Part shown: positions 1 through 6,162 of the stretch, piece by piece
Layout of the letters: the number at the start of each line of letters is the position of its first letter
How positions within the stretch are numbered: the first letter of the stretch is position 1
NCBI GenBank assembly: GCA_945872875.1
Contig: CAMCBB010000095.1
Location: 1-6,162, forward strand
Direction: 5' to 3'
Origin: Flavobacterium psychrophilum
GTDB lineage: Bacteria; Bacteroidota; Bacteroidia; Flavobacteriales; Flavobacteriaceae
Length of the DNA: 6,162 nucleotides
Position numbers and translations under genes: made by a program
Notes under the pieces: model-generated
The model's database searches: none
Told to the model about the DNA's origin: nothing
The model's input: only the letters and a program-made list of their open reading frames with translations

Positions 1-1
1 A

Positions 2-1885
2 GGATTAACCAAAATTTCTCAAGTTAAAAAAGAAATGAACATTTCGATGCAGGCGGAAAATTTCCGTAAAATGCTATTAACCTTGAATGATGATGTTCGT
101 GTAATTTTGATAAAAATTGCCGACCGTTTGCACAACATGCAAACGATGGATTCGATGCCCGAATACAAACAAGTGAAAATAGCATCGGAAACTTTATATA
201 TCTACGGGCCTTTAGCTCATAGATTAGGTCTTTATAACATTAAAACCAAACTTGAAGACCTGGGATTAAAATACACCGAACCAACTGTTTATAATGATAT
301 TGTTAGCAAAATAAAGGAAACTAAAGAAGAACAAGATGACTATATAAAATTAGTTTCTAATGTTCTTAAAAAGACCTTAAACGAAGAAGGAGTAGATTAC
401 ATCATCAAAGGAAGACCTAAATCTATTTATTCCATTCGAAGAAAAATGCTTGCGCAAAATGTCACTTTTGATGAGGTATACGACAAATTTGCTTTGCGAA
501 TAATATATAAATCCAACCCACACGATGAGAAATTCTTAGCTTGGAAGATTTATTCAATTGTTACCGATCATTATAGACCTAGCCCAAGCAGACTTCGAGA
601 TTGGATCTCTTCACCTAAAACAACAGGTTATGAAGCGCTTCACGCCACAGTAATGGGACCTAAAGGAAGATGGGTTGAAGTACAAATTCGCAGTGAACGA
701 ATGGATGAAATTGCCGAAAAAGGATATGCAGCGCATTACAAATACAAACAAGGTGTTAATGAAGAAAACGGATTAGATATTTGGCTGAATTTATTAAAAG
801 AAGCACTTGAAAATTCGGAAACCAATGCTGTTGATTTTGTAGAGGATTTTAAAATGAATCTTTATGCAAAAGAAATATTTGTATTTACACCTAAAGGCGA
901 AATAAAATCGCTTCCCAAAGGAGCAACTTCACTAGATTTTGCATTCAGTATTCACTCCGAAATCGGAATCAAAACAAGAGGAACTCGAGTAAACGGAAAG
1001 TTAGTTCAACTCAATTACGAATTAAAAAGTGGTGACCAAATTGAAGTCATCACCTCCCCTAATCAAAAACCAACCATCAACTGGTTGGAATATGTAACGA
1101 CTTCTAGAGCCAAGAACAAAATTCGTAATGTACTTAACGAAGACACCAAGAAAATTGCAGAGGAAGGAAAAGAATTACTTTCAAGAAAACTAAAACATTT
1201 GAAAATCAATTTAAATGAATCGATTGTCAATGAATTGGTTAATTTTTTCAAATTAAAAACCAGTTTGGATTTATTTTATCGAGTGGGAATTGGCGCGATT
1301 GAAAATCAACAATTAAAAGATTATGCTGCACAAAAAAGTAATACTTTAATCAACTTCTTCAAAAATAAAATTAAGCGTTCGCCAAATAACAATAACGAAG
1401 ATGTATTTAAACAAGAATTAAGTAGCAACTATGATTTGTTGGTTTTTGGCAAAGAACAAGATCGATTGGAATACAAACTCTCTAATTGCTGCAATCCTAT
1501 TCCTGGGGATTCTGTATTTGGCTTTGTAACAATAAATGAGGGCATAAAAGTTCATAAAAAAGATTGTCCAAATGCCATTTCAATGCAATCAAATTATGCG
1601 TACAGAATCATGCAGGCCAAATGGATAGATTCTTCACAGCAAGAATTTAAAGCTGTTTTAAAAATAACCGGAATGGATACATTAGGACTTACCAATGAAT
1701 TGACAAAAGTGATATCTAACCAAATGAATGTGAATATTCAAAGTATTACACTAAATGGTGAAGCAGGAATTTTCAATGGTCAAGTTGCCGTAATTGTTCA
1801 AAACAACACTATCCTTAAAAAACTAATTGATAATATTAAAAAAATAGATGGAATTGAAAAAGTAACTAGAGTCTACAAAAACTAG
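2..1885 (+). CDS. rel: Bifunctional (p)ppGpp synthetase/hydrolase, RelA/SpoT family, 5'-truncated by the window edge
   Basis: This is a long-form RSH enzyme that makes (p)ppGpp from ATP and GTP/GDP and hydrolyses it, setting the stringent response in the cytoplasm. The frame is open from base 2, so the first visible ATG (base 35) lies inside the gene. 627 residues are visible; family members are usually about 730-750, so roughly the first 110 residues, with the HD metal-binding pair, lie outside. Visible residues: end of the HD hydrolase domain with ADRLHNM (Asp41, Asn45); synthetase domain about 130-260 with the YDKFALRII strand (Asp161), RLRD (197-200), GYEALHA (from 209) and VEVQIR (catalytic Glu226); TGS domain about 292-352; zinc-finger-like module with Cys496, Cys497, His518 and Cys522; ACT domain from about 551 to the end. 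RLRD matches the basic RXKD motif of bifunctional enzymes rather than the acidic EXDD of synthetase-only RelA, and the hydrolase motif is intact, so both activities are likely. Confidence 0.96.
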   Translation, partial: GLTKISQVKKEMNISMQAENFRKMLLTLNDDVRVILIKIADRLHNMQTMDSMPEYKQVKIASETLYIYGPLAHRLGLYNIKTKLEDLGLKYTEPTVYNDIVSKIKETKEEQDDYIKLVSNVLKKTLNEEGVDYIIKGRPKSIYSIRRKMLAQNVTFDEVYDKFALRIIYKSNPHDEKFLAWKIYSIVTDHYRPSPSRLRDWISSPKTTGYEALHATVMGPKGRWVEVQIRSERMDEIAEKGYAAHYKYKQGVNEENGLDIWLNLLKEALENSETNAVDFVEDFKMNLYAKEIFVFTPKGEIKSLPKGATSLDFAFSIHSEIGIKTRGTRVNGKLVQLNYELKSGDQIEVITSPNQKPTINWLEYVTTSRAKNKIRNVLNEDTKKIAEEGKELLSRKLKHLKINLNESIVNELVNFFKLKTSLDLFYRVGIGAIENQQLKDYAAQKSNTLINFFKNKIKRSPNNNNEDVFKQELSSNYDLLVFGKEQDRLEYKLSNCCNPIPGDSVFGFVTINEGIKVHKKDCPNAISMQSNYAYRIMQAKWIDSSQQEFKAVLKITGMDTLGLTNELTKVISNQMNVNIQSITLNGEAGIFNGQVAVIVQNNTILKKLIDNIKKIDGIEKVTRVYKN

Positions 1886-1923
1886 ATCTGATTATTAACA
1901 ACTGGTTTATAACTTTAAACTTT

Positions 1924-1953
1924 TAAATTTTAATTCTTCTAAACTAAAATTTA
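1924..1953. repeat. 9-bp perfect inverted repeat overlapping the Fur-family promoter
   Basis: TAAATTTTA (1924-1932) and TAAAATTTA (1945-1953) are exact reverse complements separated by 12 nt. The right arm overlaps the first two bases of the -7 element and the left arm lies where the -33 region would be. That is a plausible place for an operator, perhaps for autoregulation by the adjacent Fur-family protein. It does not match the classical GATAATGATAATCATTATC Fur box, and in DNA this AT-rich a chance 9-bp repeat is quite possible. Confidence 0.35.
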
Positions 1954-1959
1954 TCTTTG
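1952..1959 (+). promoter_or_regulatory. Bacteroidota-type -7 promoter element (TATCTTTG) of the Fur-family gene
   Basis: TATCTTTG is an exact match to the TAnnTTTG -7 consensus of the Bacteroidota housekeeping sigma factor. It lies in the 81-nt gap between rel and the Fur-family gene. Its last base is 7 nt before the ATG at 1967, so transcription should start about 1-5 nt before the start codon, giving an almost leaderless mRNA. I see no TTG -33 element at the usual spacing; the upstream DNA is only A/T runs. The assignment therefore rests on the -7 box and its position. Confidence 0.6.
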
Positions 1960-1966
1960 CGCTACT

Positions 1967-2419
1967 ATGACACAAATCACCACCGATAATAGTAATAATC
2001 AGGAAATTGTAAAAAATGTTTTTACAACTTATCTTGAGGTAAAAGGCCACCGCAAAACACCTGAACGCTATGCAATACTCCAAGAAATTTATGAAAATCA
2101 GGAGCATTTTGATATTGAAAATTTATATATCAAAATGAAAAACAAAAACTATCGAGTGAGTAGAGCTACCCTATACAATACCATCGAGTTGTTATTAGAT
2201 TGTGGTTTGGTTCGAAAACACCAATTTGGTCAAAACCAAGCACATTACGAAAAGTCCTATTTTGATAAACAACATGATCATATTATCATGACCGACACCG
2301 GCGAAGTAATTGAATTTTGTGACCCAAGAATACAAACAATTAAGCAAACAATCGAAGAAATTTTTGGCATCGAAATCACCAACCACTCACTCTATTTTTA
2401 CGCAAACAAAAAACAATAG
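1967..2419 (+). CDS. Fur-family transcriptional regulator lacking the CXXC structural zinc motif
   Basis: A 150-residue winged-helix metalloregulator that should bind DNA as a metal-loaded dimer. The N-terminal domain (about 14-97) includes GHRKTPER and the recognition segment [15 protein letters not shown] (62-76). The C-terminal dimerisation domain carries HDHII (103-107), VIEF (114-117) and NHSLYFY (139-145). Candidate regulatory-metal ligands are His47, Glu95, His103, His105 and His140, matching the E. coli Fur sites. Glu116 stands where PerR has its peroxide-sensing Asp104, so the protein looks Fur-like rather than PerR-like. Oddity: the usual CXXC after the HDH motif is Met108-Thr-Asp-Thr111, and there is no C-terminal CXXC, so the Cys4 zinc site is absent. 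ATG 1967 is the only reasonable start; the next Met is residue 57. purA follows after 36 nt, probably on the same transcript. The metal sensed (Fe, Zn, Mn) cannot be settled from sequence, so no symbol is given. Confidence 0.93.
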   Translation: MTQITTDNSNNQEIVKNVFTTYLEVKGHRKTPERYAILQEIYENQEHFDIENLYIKMKNKNYRVSRATLYNTIELLLDCGLVRKHQFGQNQAHYEKSYFDKQHDHIIMTDTGEVIEFCDPRIQTIKQTIEEIFGIEITNHSLYFYANKKQ

Positions 2420-2455
2420 AGTTTCAACAAATAATAATACTAAACACACAATACA

Positions 2456-3727
2456 ATGACAGTAGATTTACTACTCGGATTACAATGGGGAGATGAAGGA
2501 AAAGGAAAAATAGTTGATGTTCTTACTTCAAAATATGATATTATTGCACGATTTCAAGGCGGACCAAATGCAGGACATACCCTTGAATTTGACGGAATAA
2601 AACACGTTTTAAGAACAATCCCTTCTGGAATTTTTCACGACAATAACATTAACATTATTGGTAACGGAGTGGTTATTGACCCAGTAGTTTTTAAAGGTGA
2701 AATTGATGGATTAGCGAAATTTAATTTAGATATTAAATCCAAATTAATTATTTCTAGAAAAGCACATTTAATTCTTCCAACCCACAGATTATTAGATGCT
2801 GCATCGGAAGCATCAAAAGGGAAAGCAAAAATTGGATCTACTTTGAAAGGTATTGGGCCAACTTACATGGATAAAACCGGAAGAAACGGAATTCGCGTTG
2901 GCGATATTGAATTAGTTGACTTTAAAGAGCGCTACCGTTCTCTTGCAGATAAACATGAGGCAATGATTGCTTTTTATAATGTAGAACTTCAATATAACTT
3001 AGCCGAACTAGAAACTGAATTCTTTGAAGCAATTGAAGATTTAAAAAAATTAACTTTTATAGATAGCGAGGAATATTTGGCGCAAGCACAAAAAGCAGGA
3101 AAATCTATACTTTGTGAAGGTGCTCAAGGTTCTTTATTAGATGTAGATTTTGGAACTTATCCATTTGTAACTTCTTCCAATACAACTGCTGCAGGAGCCT
3201 GCACAGGATTAGGAATTGCTCCCAATAAAATAAAAGAAGTTTTCGGAATATTTAAAGCATACACTACCCGTGTAGGAAGTGGTCCTTTTCCAACCGAAGA
3301 TTTTGGTGAAGCAGGTGATGTTATGGCTAAAGTTGGAAACGAATTTGGTTCAGTAACGGGAAGAAAAAGAAGATGTGGTTGGCTAGATTTAGTAGCTTTA
3401 AAATATGCTATTCAAGTAAATGGAGTAACGCAATTAATGATGATGAAAGGCGATGTGCTTTCAGGTTTTGATACTTTAAAAGTATGTACTTCATATAATT
3501 ATAAAGGGAAAGTAATTCAGCATTTACCTTACAATATTGAAGAAGAAAATGTAACTCCAATTTATACGGAATTCAAAGGATGGAAGGCCGATTTAACCGG
3601 AATGAATACTTACGATAGCTTACCAAAAGAATTAGTTGACTATATTGAATTCATTGAAAAAGAAGTTGAAGTGCCTATTAAAATTGTATCAGTAGGACCA
3701 GATAGAAAACAAACCATTGTTAGATAA
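2456..3727 (+). CDS. purA: Adenylosuccinate synthase
   Basis: This cytoplasmic homodimeric enzyme condenses IMP with aspartate, using GTP, to form adenylosuccinate, the first step from IMP to AMP. The 423 residues match the usual family length. Diagnostic motifs are the GTP P-loop GLQWGDEGKGK (8-18) with catalytic Asp13, GGPNAGHT (35-42) with catalytic His41, the STLKGIGPTYMDKTGRNGIR segment that forms part of the IMP site, CEGAQGSLLD, GRKRRCGWLD (302-311, close to the common GRPRRCGWFD) and the C-terminal GPDRKQTI (414-421). ATG 2456 puts Asp13 and His41 at their E. coli numbers, which supports this start. The leader has no Shine-Dalgarno sequence but has A at -3 and -6. It lies 36 nt after the Fur-family gene with no promoter between, so co-transcription is likely. 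A hairpin terminator begins 5 nt after the stop codon. In E. coli PurA is inhibited by ppGpp, which gives the nearby rel gene possible relevance. Confidence 0.98.
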   Translation: MTVDLLLGLQWGDEGKGKIVDVLTSKYDIIARFQGGPNAGHTLEFDGIKHVLRTIPSGIFHDNNINIIGNGVVIDPVVFKGEIDGLAKFNLDIKSKLIISRKAHLILPTHRLLDAASEASKGKAKIGSTLKGIGPTYMDKTGRNGIRVGDIELVDFKERYRSLADKHEAMIAFYNVELQYNLAELETEFFEAIEDLKKLTFIDSEEYLAQAQKAGKSILCEGAQGSLLDVDFGTYPFVTSSNTTAAGACTGLGIAPNKIKEVFGIFKAYTTRVGSGPFPTEDFGEAGDVMAKVGNEFGSVTGRKRRCGWLDLVALKYAIQVNGVTQLMMMKGDVLSGFDTLKVCTSYNYKGKVIQHLPYNIEEENVTPIYTEFKGWKADLTGMNTYDSLPKELVDYIEFIEKEVEVPIKIVSVGPDRKQTIVR

Positions 3728-3731
3728 ACAA

Positions 3732-3762
3732 AAAAAACTCCAAAATTAGTTTGGAGTTTTTT
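3732..3762. terminator. Bidirectional intrinsic terminator between convergent purA and the NlpC/P60 gene
   Basis: A perfect 13-bp inverted repeat, arms 3732-3744 (AAAAAACTCCAAA) and 3750-3762 (TTTGGAGTTTTTT), encloses the 5-nt loop ATTAG. Read on either strand, the CTCC/GGAG-containing stem is followed by a run of T, so it can end transcription in both directions. It starts 5 nt after the purA stop (3725-3727) and ends 8 nt before the stop of the convergent gene (3771-3773). Confidence 0.92.
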
Positions 3763-3770
3763 GTTATAAA

Positions 3771-4976
3771 TTATTCTGGCAACACCCGATTTACTTGAAC
3801 AAATGTTCTAGAATAATAAGGCTCATTTAAAGAAGAAACAACAACCCCAGAACCTGTAGAAGAATGAATAAATTTTATCTCTCCATTAGTAACTTCAGTA
3901 ACCAATCCAACATGGCTTATTCGTCGACCACCAAAAGTTGCAAAAAATATTAAATCACCTTTTTGAGCTTGTACTTTACTTATTTTAACTCCGTAGCCAG
4001 CCATTTCATGAGAGGATCTTGGCAAAGTCATATCTAAATTCTGAAAAGTTGAAAACATCAAACCAGAACAATCAAAACCTGCACTGGTAGAGCCTCCACT
4101 ACGATAACGAGTTCCCAAGTGCTCAGACGCTTTTTTAATTAAAAATTCTGCTTTTTCACTATTCCCTGCAGGAATATCTTTAATCTCCACATCATCTGCG
4201 GGAAGCGGAATGGTTTCAACAACCTTTGAATTGGCTGCATCTACTCCTTTTTTTATAATCAATAAGTAATCAACTGGAAGCCCATTTTCAATTCCTGGAT
4301 TTAATTTCTCTAAATCGGCAACCGATACTCCATAGGTTTTAGCAATGCGGTATAAAGTTTCTTTAGGTACTACTTTATGAATCAAATCGCCAGATATATT
4401 GGCATTTGCAACAACTTCGATTTTAGTATCTTTAGCTACATTAGTTTCGGAAATTGGCGCGACTTCTTGAAGGGTTTCCTGACTTGGAATTTTAAGTTTA
4501 ATTCCCTTTTTTAAATTTTCTGTTTTTAATATTGGATTTAACTCACATATGGTTTCCATTGTAATTCCGTACTTTTTTGAAATGCTATACAAAGTCTCCT
4601 TTGCAAGAACTAAGTGAGTTACAAATTCCTCTTTAATTACAATTTTTGGTTCGGTTATCTCTTTAACTGAAAGTTCAGAATTTATCTTTTCATTCTTAAT
4701 GTTTTTATCAACTAATTTTTCTTTTTTTTCTACTTTAGAAGGCTTTTCTTTTTCTTTAAACTTCTTATTAGGAATTCGAAGTACTTGATTTAATTGTAGT
4801 AAAGCGCCTTTTGCCTTAGGATTTAATTCATAAATATCTTTCTCACTTACATCGTATTTTATCGCTAAGGCCAAAATTGTTTCACCTTTGGATATCTTAT
4901 GTTTAATTACTTTTTGAGAAAATGCTGATAACGAAAAGAAAAAGATAAGGGCGAATATTATATGATTTTTTTTCAT
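3771..4976 (-). CDS. Secreted triple-LysM NlpC/P60 (C40) cell-wall hydrolase
   Basis: A predicted exported peptidoglycan endopeptidase that would cleave stem peptides while LysM domains hold it on glycan. From ATG 4976 it has 401 residues: a Sec signal peptide (about 1-21, basic KKNH, a Phe-rich hydrophobic core, then SAFSQ); LysM 1 (24-69); a Lys/Glu-rich linker (70-117); LysM 2 (119-164); a second linker; LysM 3 (199-243); and a C-terminal NlpC/P60 domain (about 276-399). The catalytic residues are visible: Cys303 in FDCSGL, His355 in ISHVGL and His371 in FIHSST. A longer frame could begin at a TTG (4994), but that adds six residues before an ideal signal peptide, so the ATG is preferred. 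It is convergent with purA and separated by 116 nt from the YceI gene upstream, so it is probably transcribed alone. Whether it acts in growth, separation or recycling cannot be told. Confidence 0.94.
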   Translation of the reverse strand: MKKNHIIFALIFFFSLSAFSQKVIKHKISKGETILALAIKYDVSEKDIYELNPKAKGALLQLNQVLRIPNKKFKEKEKPSKVEKKEKLVDKNIKNEKINSELSVKEITEPKIVIKEEFVTHLVLAKETLYSISKKYGITMETICELNPILKTENLKKGIKLKIPSQETLQEVAPISETNVAKDTKIEVVANANISGDLIHKVVPKETLYRIAKTYGVSVADLEKLNPGIENGLPVDYLLIIKKGVDAANSKVVETIPLPADDVEIKDIPAGNSEKAEFLIKKASEHLGTRYRSGGSTSAGFDCSGLMFSTFQNLDMTLPRSSHEMAGYGVKISKVQAQKGDLIFFATFGGRRISHVGLVTEVTNGEIKFIHSSTGSGVVVSSLNEPYYSRTFVQVNRVLPE

Positions 4977-4991
4977 GCTTTTGAATTTAAA

Positions 4992-4999
4992 CAAAGTAC
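4992..4999 (-). promoter_or_regulatory. Possible -7 promoter element of the NlpC/P60 gene
   Basis: Read on the minus strand, this is GTACTTTG, a TTTG-ended element resembling TAnnTTTG but with one base fewer between TA and TTTG. Its last base is 15 nt before the ATG at 4976, which would give a leader of roughly 10 nt. A TTG lies about 24-25 nt further upstream, slightly beyond the usual spacing. It is the best promoter candidate in the 116-nt gap 4977-5092. The rest of the gap is A/T-rich, and I found no convincing terminator for the YceI gene in it. Confidence 0.35.
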
Positions 5000-5011
5000 G
5001 AATTGTACTTT
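4993..5011. repeat. 7-bp palindrome with 5-nt spacer upstream of the NlpC/P60 gene
   Basis: AAAGTAC (4993-4999) and GTACTTT (5005-5011) are exact reverse complements around the spacer GAATT. The palindrome overlaps the putative -7 element and lies 17-35 nt upstream of the start codon. It has the size and placement of a dimeric repressor's operator. It is less likely to be an mRNA hairpin, because most of it would be upstream of the predicted transcript start. No T-run follows it, so it is not a terminator. Confidence 0.45.
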
Positions 5012-5092
5012 ATAAAGGACTTGCAATTTACAAAAAAATTGAGGTAGGACTTTGGCTTTAACTTAATTTTAAAATATAAAAAAGAAATACTA

Positions 5093-5623
5093 TTATTTAT
5101 TTTCTAAATCTAATTTGACTGAAATTTTAGCAGTCTCAGCAAGTGTTTTCTTAGCCAATGCAGGTACTTCTAATTTATACTCTTTCAACTTCACATTAAA
5201 ACTACCAGAAATAGAAGTCTTTGCTCCAACAGTTATAATCATTTTTGTCTTTACTTTATTCGAAACTCCATGAATCGTTAACTCTCCTTCTACATCATAA
5301 GAGCCTGATTTTCCTTCAAATCCAATAACTTTTCCTTTAAAACTAGTTTTTGGAAATTTATCACTTTCCATATAATTTTCATTAAAGTGCTCTTCCATTA
5401 AGGACGATTTAAACTTAAATGATTTTACAAGTCCTTGAACCACAAGATCCCCATTAGATTTGTCAAAAATAGAAGAAACAGTAGTGCTGGTTGCTGTAAC
5501 TGAATCCATAGCGCCAGACACCGTTGCATCAAACTTAATTTCACCCGAACGCGTTATCATTTTTTGAGAAAATGCAACCGAAGAAAAAGCAATACAAATA
5601 AATATTAATAGGGAATTTCTCAT
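5093..5623 (-). CDS. YceI-family periplasmic protein
   Basis: A 176-residue exported protein of the YceI family, a lipocalin-like beta-barrel. The founding structure, from Thermus, holds a polyisoprenoid chain, and related proteins are linked to isoprenoid quinones. The signal peptide is residues 1-20 (MRNS, a hydrophobic core, then VAFSQ). Cys10 is not in a lipobox, so this is a soluble periplasmic protein and not a lipoprotein. Family hallmarks are HFNENYMESDKFP (79-91) followed by a TSFKGKV strand, and GELTIHGV (113-120). The length is normal for the family. The ATG at 5623 is chosen over an in-frame TTG at 5665, which would place 14 charged residues before the signal peptide and overlap the gene upstream. 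It starts 11 nt after the haem-lipoprotein gene ends, and is the last gene of the barrel, cytochrome and YceI run. The ligand is unknown. Confidence 0.92.
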   Translation of the reverse strand: MRNSLLIFICIAFSSVAFSQKMITRSGEIKFDATVSGAMDSVTATSTTVSSIFDKSNGDLVVQGLVKSFKFKSSLMEEHFNENYMESDKFPKTSFKGKVIGFEGKSGSYDVEGELTIHGVSNKVKTKMIITVGAKTSISGSFNVKLKEYKLEVPALAKKTLAETAKISVKLDLENK

Positions 5624-5634
5624 AAAATTAAGTT

Positions 5635-6003
5635 TTAGTTCTCGGGATAATTCGAATCGATCCAATTTTTTATTGTTGTAATTGTATTGTTTGATAATGG
5701 AGCATCATTTTTTGGCATTCTTGGTGATGTACACGAGCTTGATGAAATACTGCAAAATAATTTTGAACTCACTACTCCGTTTTGAGCATTTACTACACTT
5801 TGATATGTATCTAAATTCGGAAAAATTCCTTCACCGCTTTGCGAATGACAATTTACACATTTAGCATCCATAATTGGTTTGATGTTTTTGGTGTATGTTG
5901 GATTTGTTACAACACCTTCAATATCTTGTAGTGGTCTTGAATCACATGAAACAAAAAATATAATTCCCAACATCGATACAATTATTAATTTTATATTTTT
6001 CAT
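5635..6003 (-). CDS. Small monohaem cytochrome c-like lipoprotein
   Basis: A 122-residue predicted lipoprotein. A short basic N-terminus and hydrophobic stretch lead to FVSC, with Cys20 the likely lipidated residue. The mature part has one c-type haem motif, CVNCH (Cys49, Cys52, His53), preceded by YTKNIKPIMDAKC, a common lead-in to such motifs. Met96 in PRMPKNDAPL is a candidate sixth haem ligand, and the C-terminal NNTITTIKNWID resembles the last helix of small cytochrome c domains. Two further cysteines, Cys84 and Cys91, flank a serine-rich stretch just before the Met and could form a disulfide. It should be anchored in a membrane on the periplasmic side or outer surface and carry electrons; which membrane is not clear. 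It lies 12 nt after the barrel gene and 11 nt before the YceI gene, so all three are probably one operon. No close characterised homologue is recognised, so partner and substrate are unknown. Confidence 0.82.
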   Translation of the reverse strand: MKNIKLIIVSMLGIIFFVSCDSRPLQDIEGVVTNPTYTKNIKPIMDAKCVNCHSQSGEGIFPNLDTYQSVVNAQNGVVSSKLFCSISSSSCTSPRMPKNDAPLSNNTITTIKNWIDSNYPEN

Positions 6004-6015
6004 ATCTACTTAAAA

Positions 6016-6162
6016 TTAAAAAACTCTATACATATTAAATCCAAAGAATATATCTTTTCCTTGATTGATACCTGAAGCAGTTGTATAATAAGAAACATCA
6101 TTCATTGTTTGACTATTTGACAATACTAATTGAAATACATGCCCACCAGTTTCAATATCTAA
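6016..6162 (-). CDS. DUF5777-like outer-membrane beta-barrel protein, C-terminal fragment
   Basis: The last 48 codons of a gene whose 5' part lies beyond the right edge. The frame is open from base 6162 to the TAA at 6016-6018. The fragment contains DIETGGHVFQLVLSNSQTM, followed by DIFFGFNMYRVF. The first part is typical, as I recall it, of Bacteroidota proteins annotated as DUF5777-family beta-barrels. The alternating hydrophobic/polar end with a terminal Phe (GFNMYRVF) fits a final outer-membrane barrel strand. It ends 12 nt before the haem-lipoprotein gene, implying one transcript in which this gene comes earlier. Its size, signal peptide and function cannot be seen here. Confidence 0.72.
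   Translation of the reverse strand, partial: LDIETGGHVFQLVLSNSQTMNDVSYYTTASGINQGKDIFFGFNMYRVF

Noticed and set aside
35..37. ATG as the start of the rel gene
   Set aside because: The same frame stays open to the window edge, and starting here would remove most of the HD hydrolase domain. It is an internal methionine of a truncated gene.
1063..1251. Minus-strand open frame inside rel, and similar antisense frames at 1907-2107, 2195-2386 and (plus strand) 5682-5864
   Set aside because: They lie opposite or across well-supported genes, have no recognisable domains or start signals, and look like by-products of the real coding frames.
1879..1910. Weak hairpin (AAACTAG / CTGGTTT with one G-U pair) after rel as a terminator
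   Set aside because: The stem is short, the loop is 18 nt, and no T-run follows it.
4977..4994. TTG start giving the NlpC/P60 protein six more residues
   Set aside because: The ATG at 4976 begins a textbook signal peptide, and the TTG would lie within the putative promoter region, 2 nt from the -7 element.
5024..5041. CAATTT / AAATTG hairpin as a terminator for the YceI operon
   Set aside because: The arms are only 6 bp with little GC, and no T-run follows on the minus strand.
5624..5665. TTG start giving the YceI protein 14 more residues
   Set aside because: It would overlap the upstream gene by about 31 nt and place a charged segment before the signal peptide; the ATG at 5623 fits better.
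1..6162. Mobile elements, CRISPR arrays, tRNA/rRNA genes, toxin-antitoxin or phage genes
   Set aside because: Nothing with the repeats, motifs or structure of these was found on either strand.

Overview
The window is AT-rich chromosomal DNA from a member of the Bacteroidota, most likely the Flavobacteriaceae (Flavobacterium or a close relative). Four things point there: start codons lack Shine-Dalgarno sequences and sit behind A-rich leaders; a TAnnTTTG-type -7 promoter element lies before the Fur-family gene; two exported proteins have signal peptides ending in Ala-Phe-Ser-Gln; and the rel, purA and DUF5777-type proteins look like the versions seen in that group. The assignment rests on sequence character and recall, not on a database search.

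Left half (2-3727, + strand): a bifunctional (p)ppGpp synthetase/hydrolase gene (rel) with its 5' end cut off by the window, then a Fur-family metalloregulator, then purA (adenylosuccinate synthase). The Fur gene has its own near-leaderless promoter. purA follows after 36 nt with no promoter of its own visible, so the two are probably co-transcribed. A strong symmetrical hairpin at 3732-3762 ends purA and the convergent gene on the other strand.

Right half (3771-6162, - strand): a secreted peptidoglycan hydrolase with three LysM domains and an NlpC/P60 (C40) catalytic domain, transcribed alone behind a 116-nt spacer that carries a short palindrome. Upstream of it lies a compact three-gene run, read from the right edge leftward: the C-terminal end of a DUF5777-like outer-membrane beta-barrel protein, a small lipoprotein with one c-type haem motif (CXXCH), and a YceI-family periplasmic protein. 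Gaps of 12 and 11 nt imply one transcript.

Functionally, the left half joins alarmone metabolism, metal-responsive regulation and an AMP-synthesis enzyme known in E. coli to be inhibited by ppGpp. The right half concerns the cell envelope. Its barrel, haem lipoprotein and YceI run is the best candidate for a poorly described system, possibly periplasmic or outer-membrane redox chemistry, but that is inference from domain content. No mobile elements, CRISPR arrays, tRNAs or rRNAs were seen, and no gene-free stretch exceeds 300 bases.
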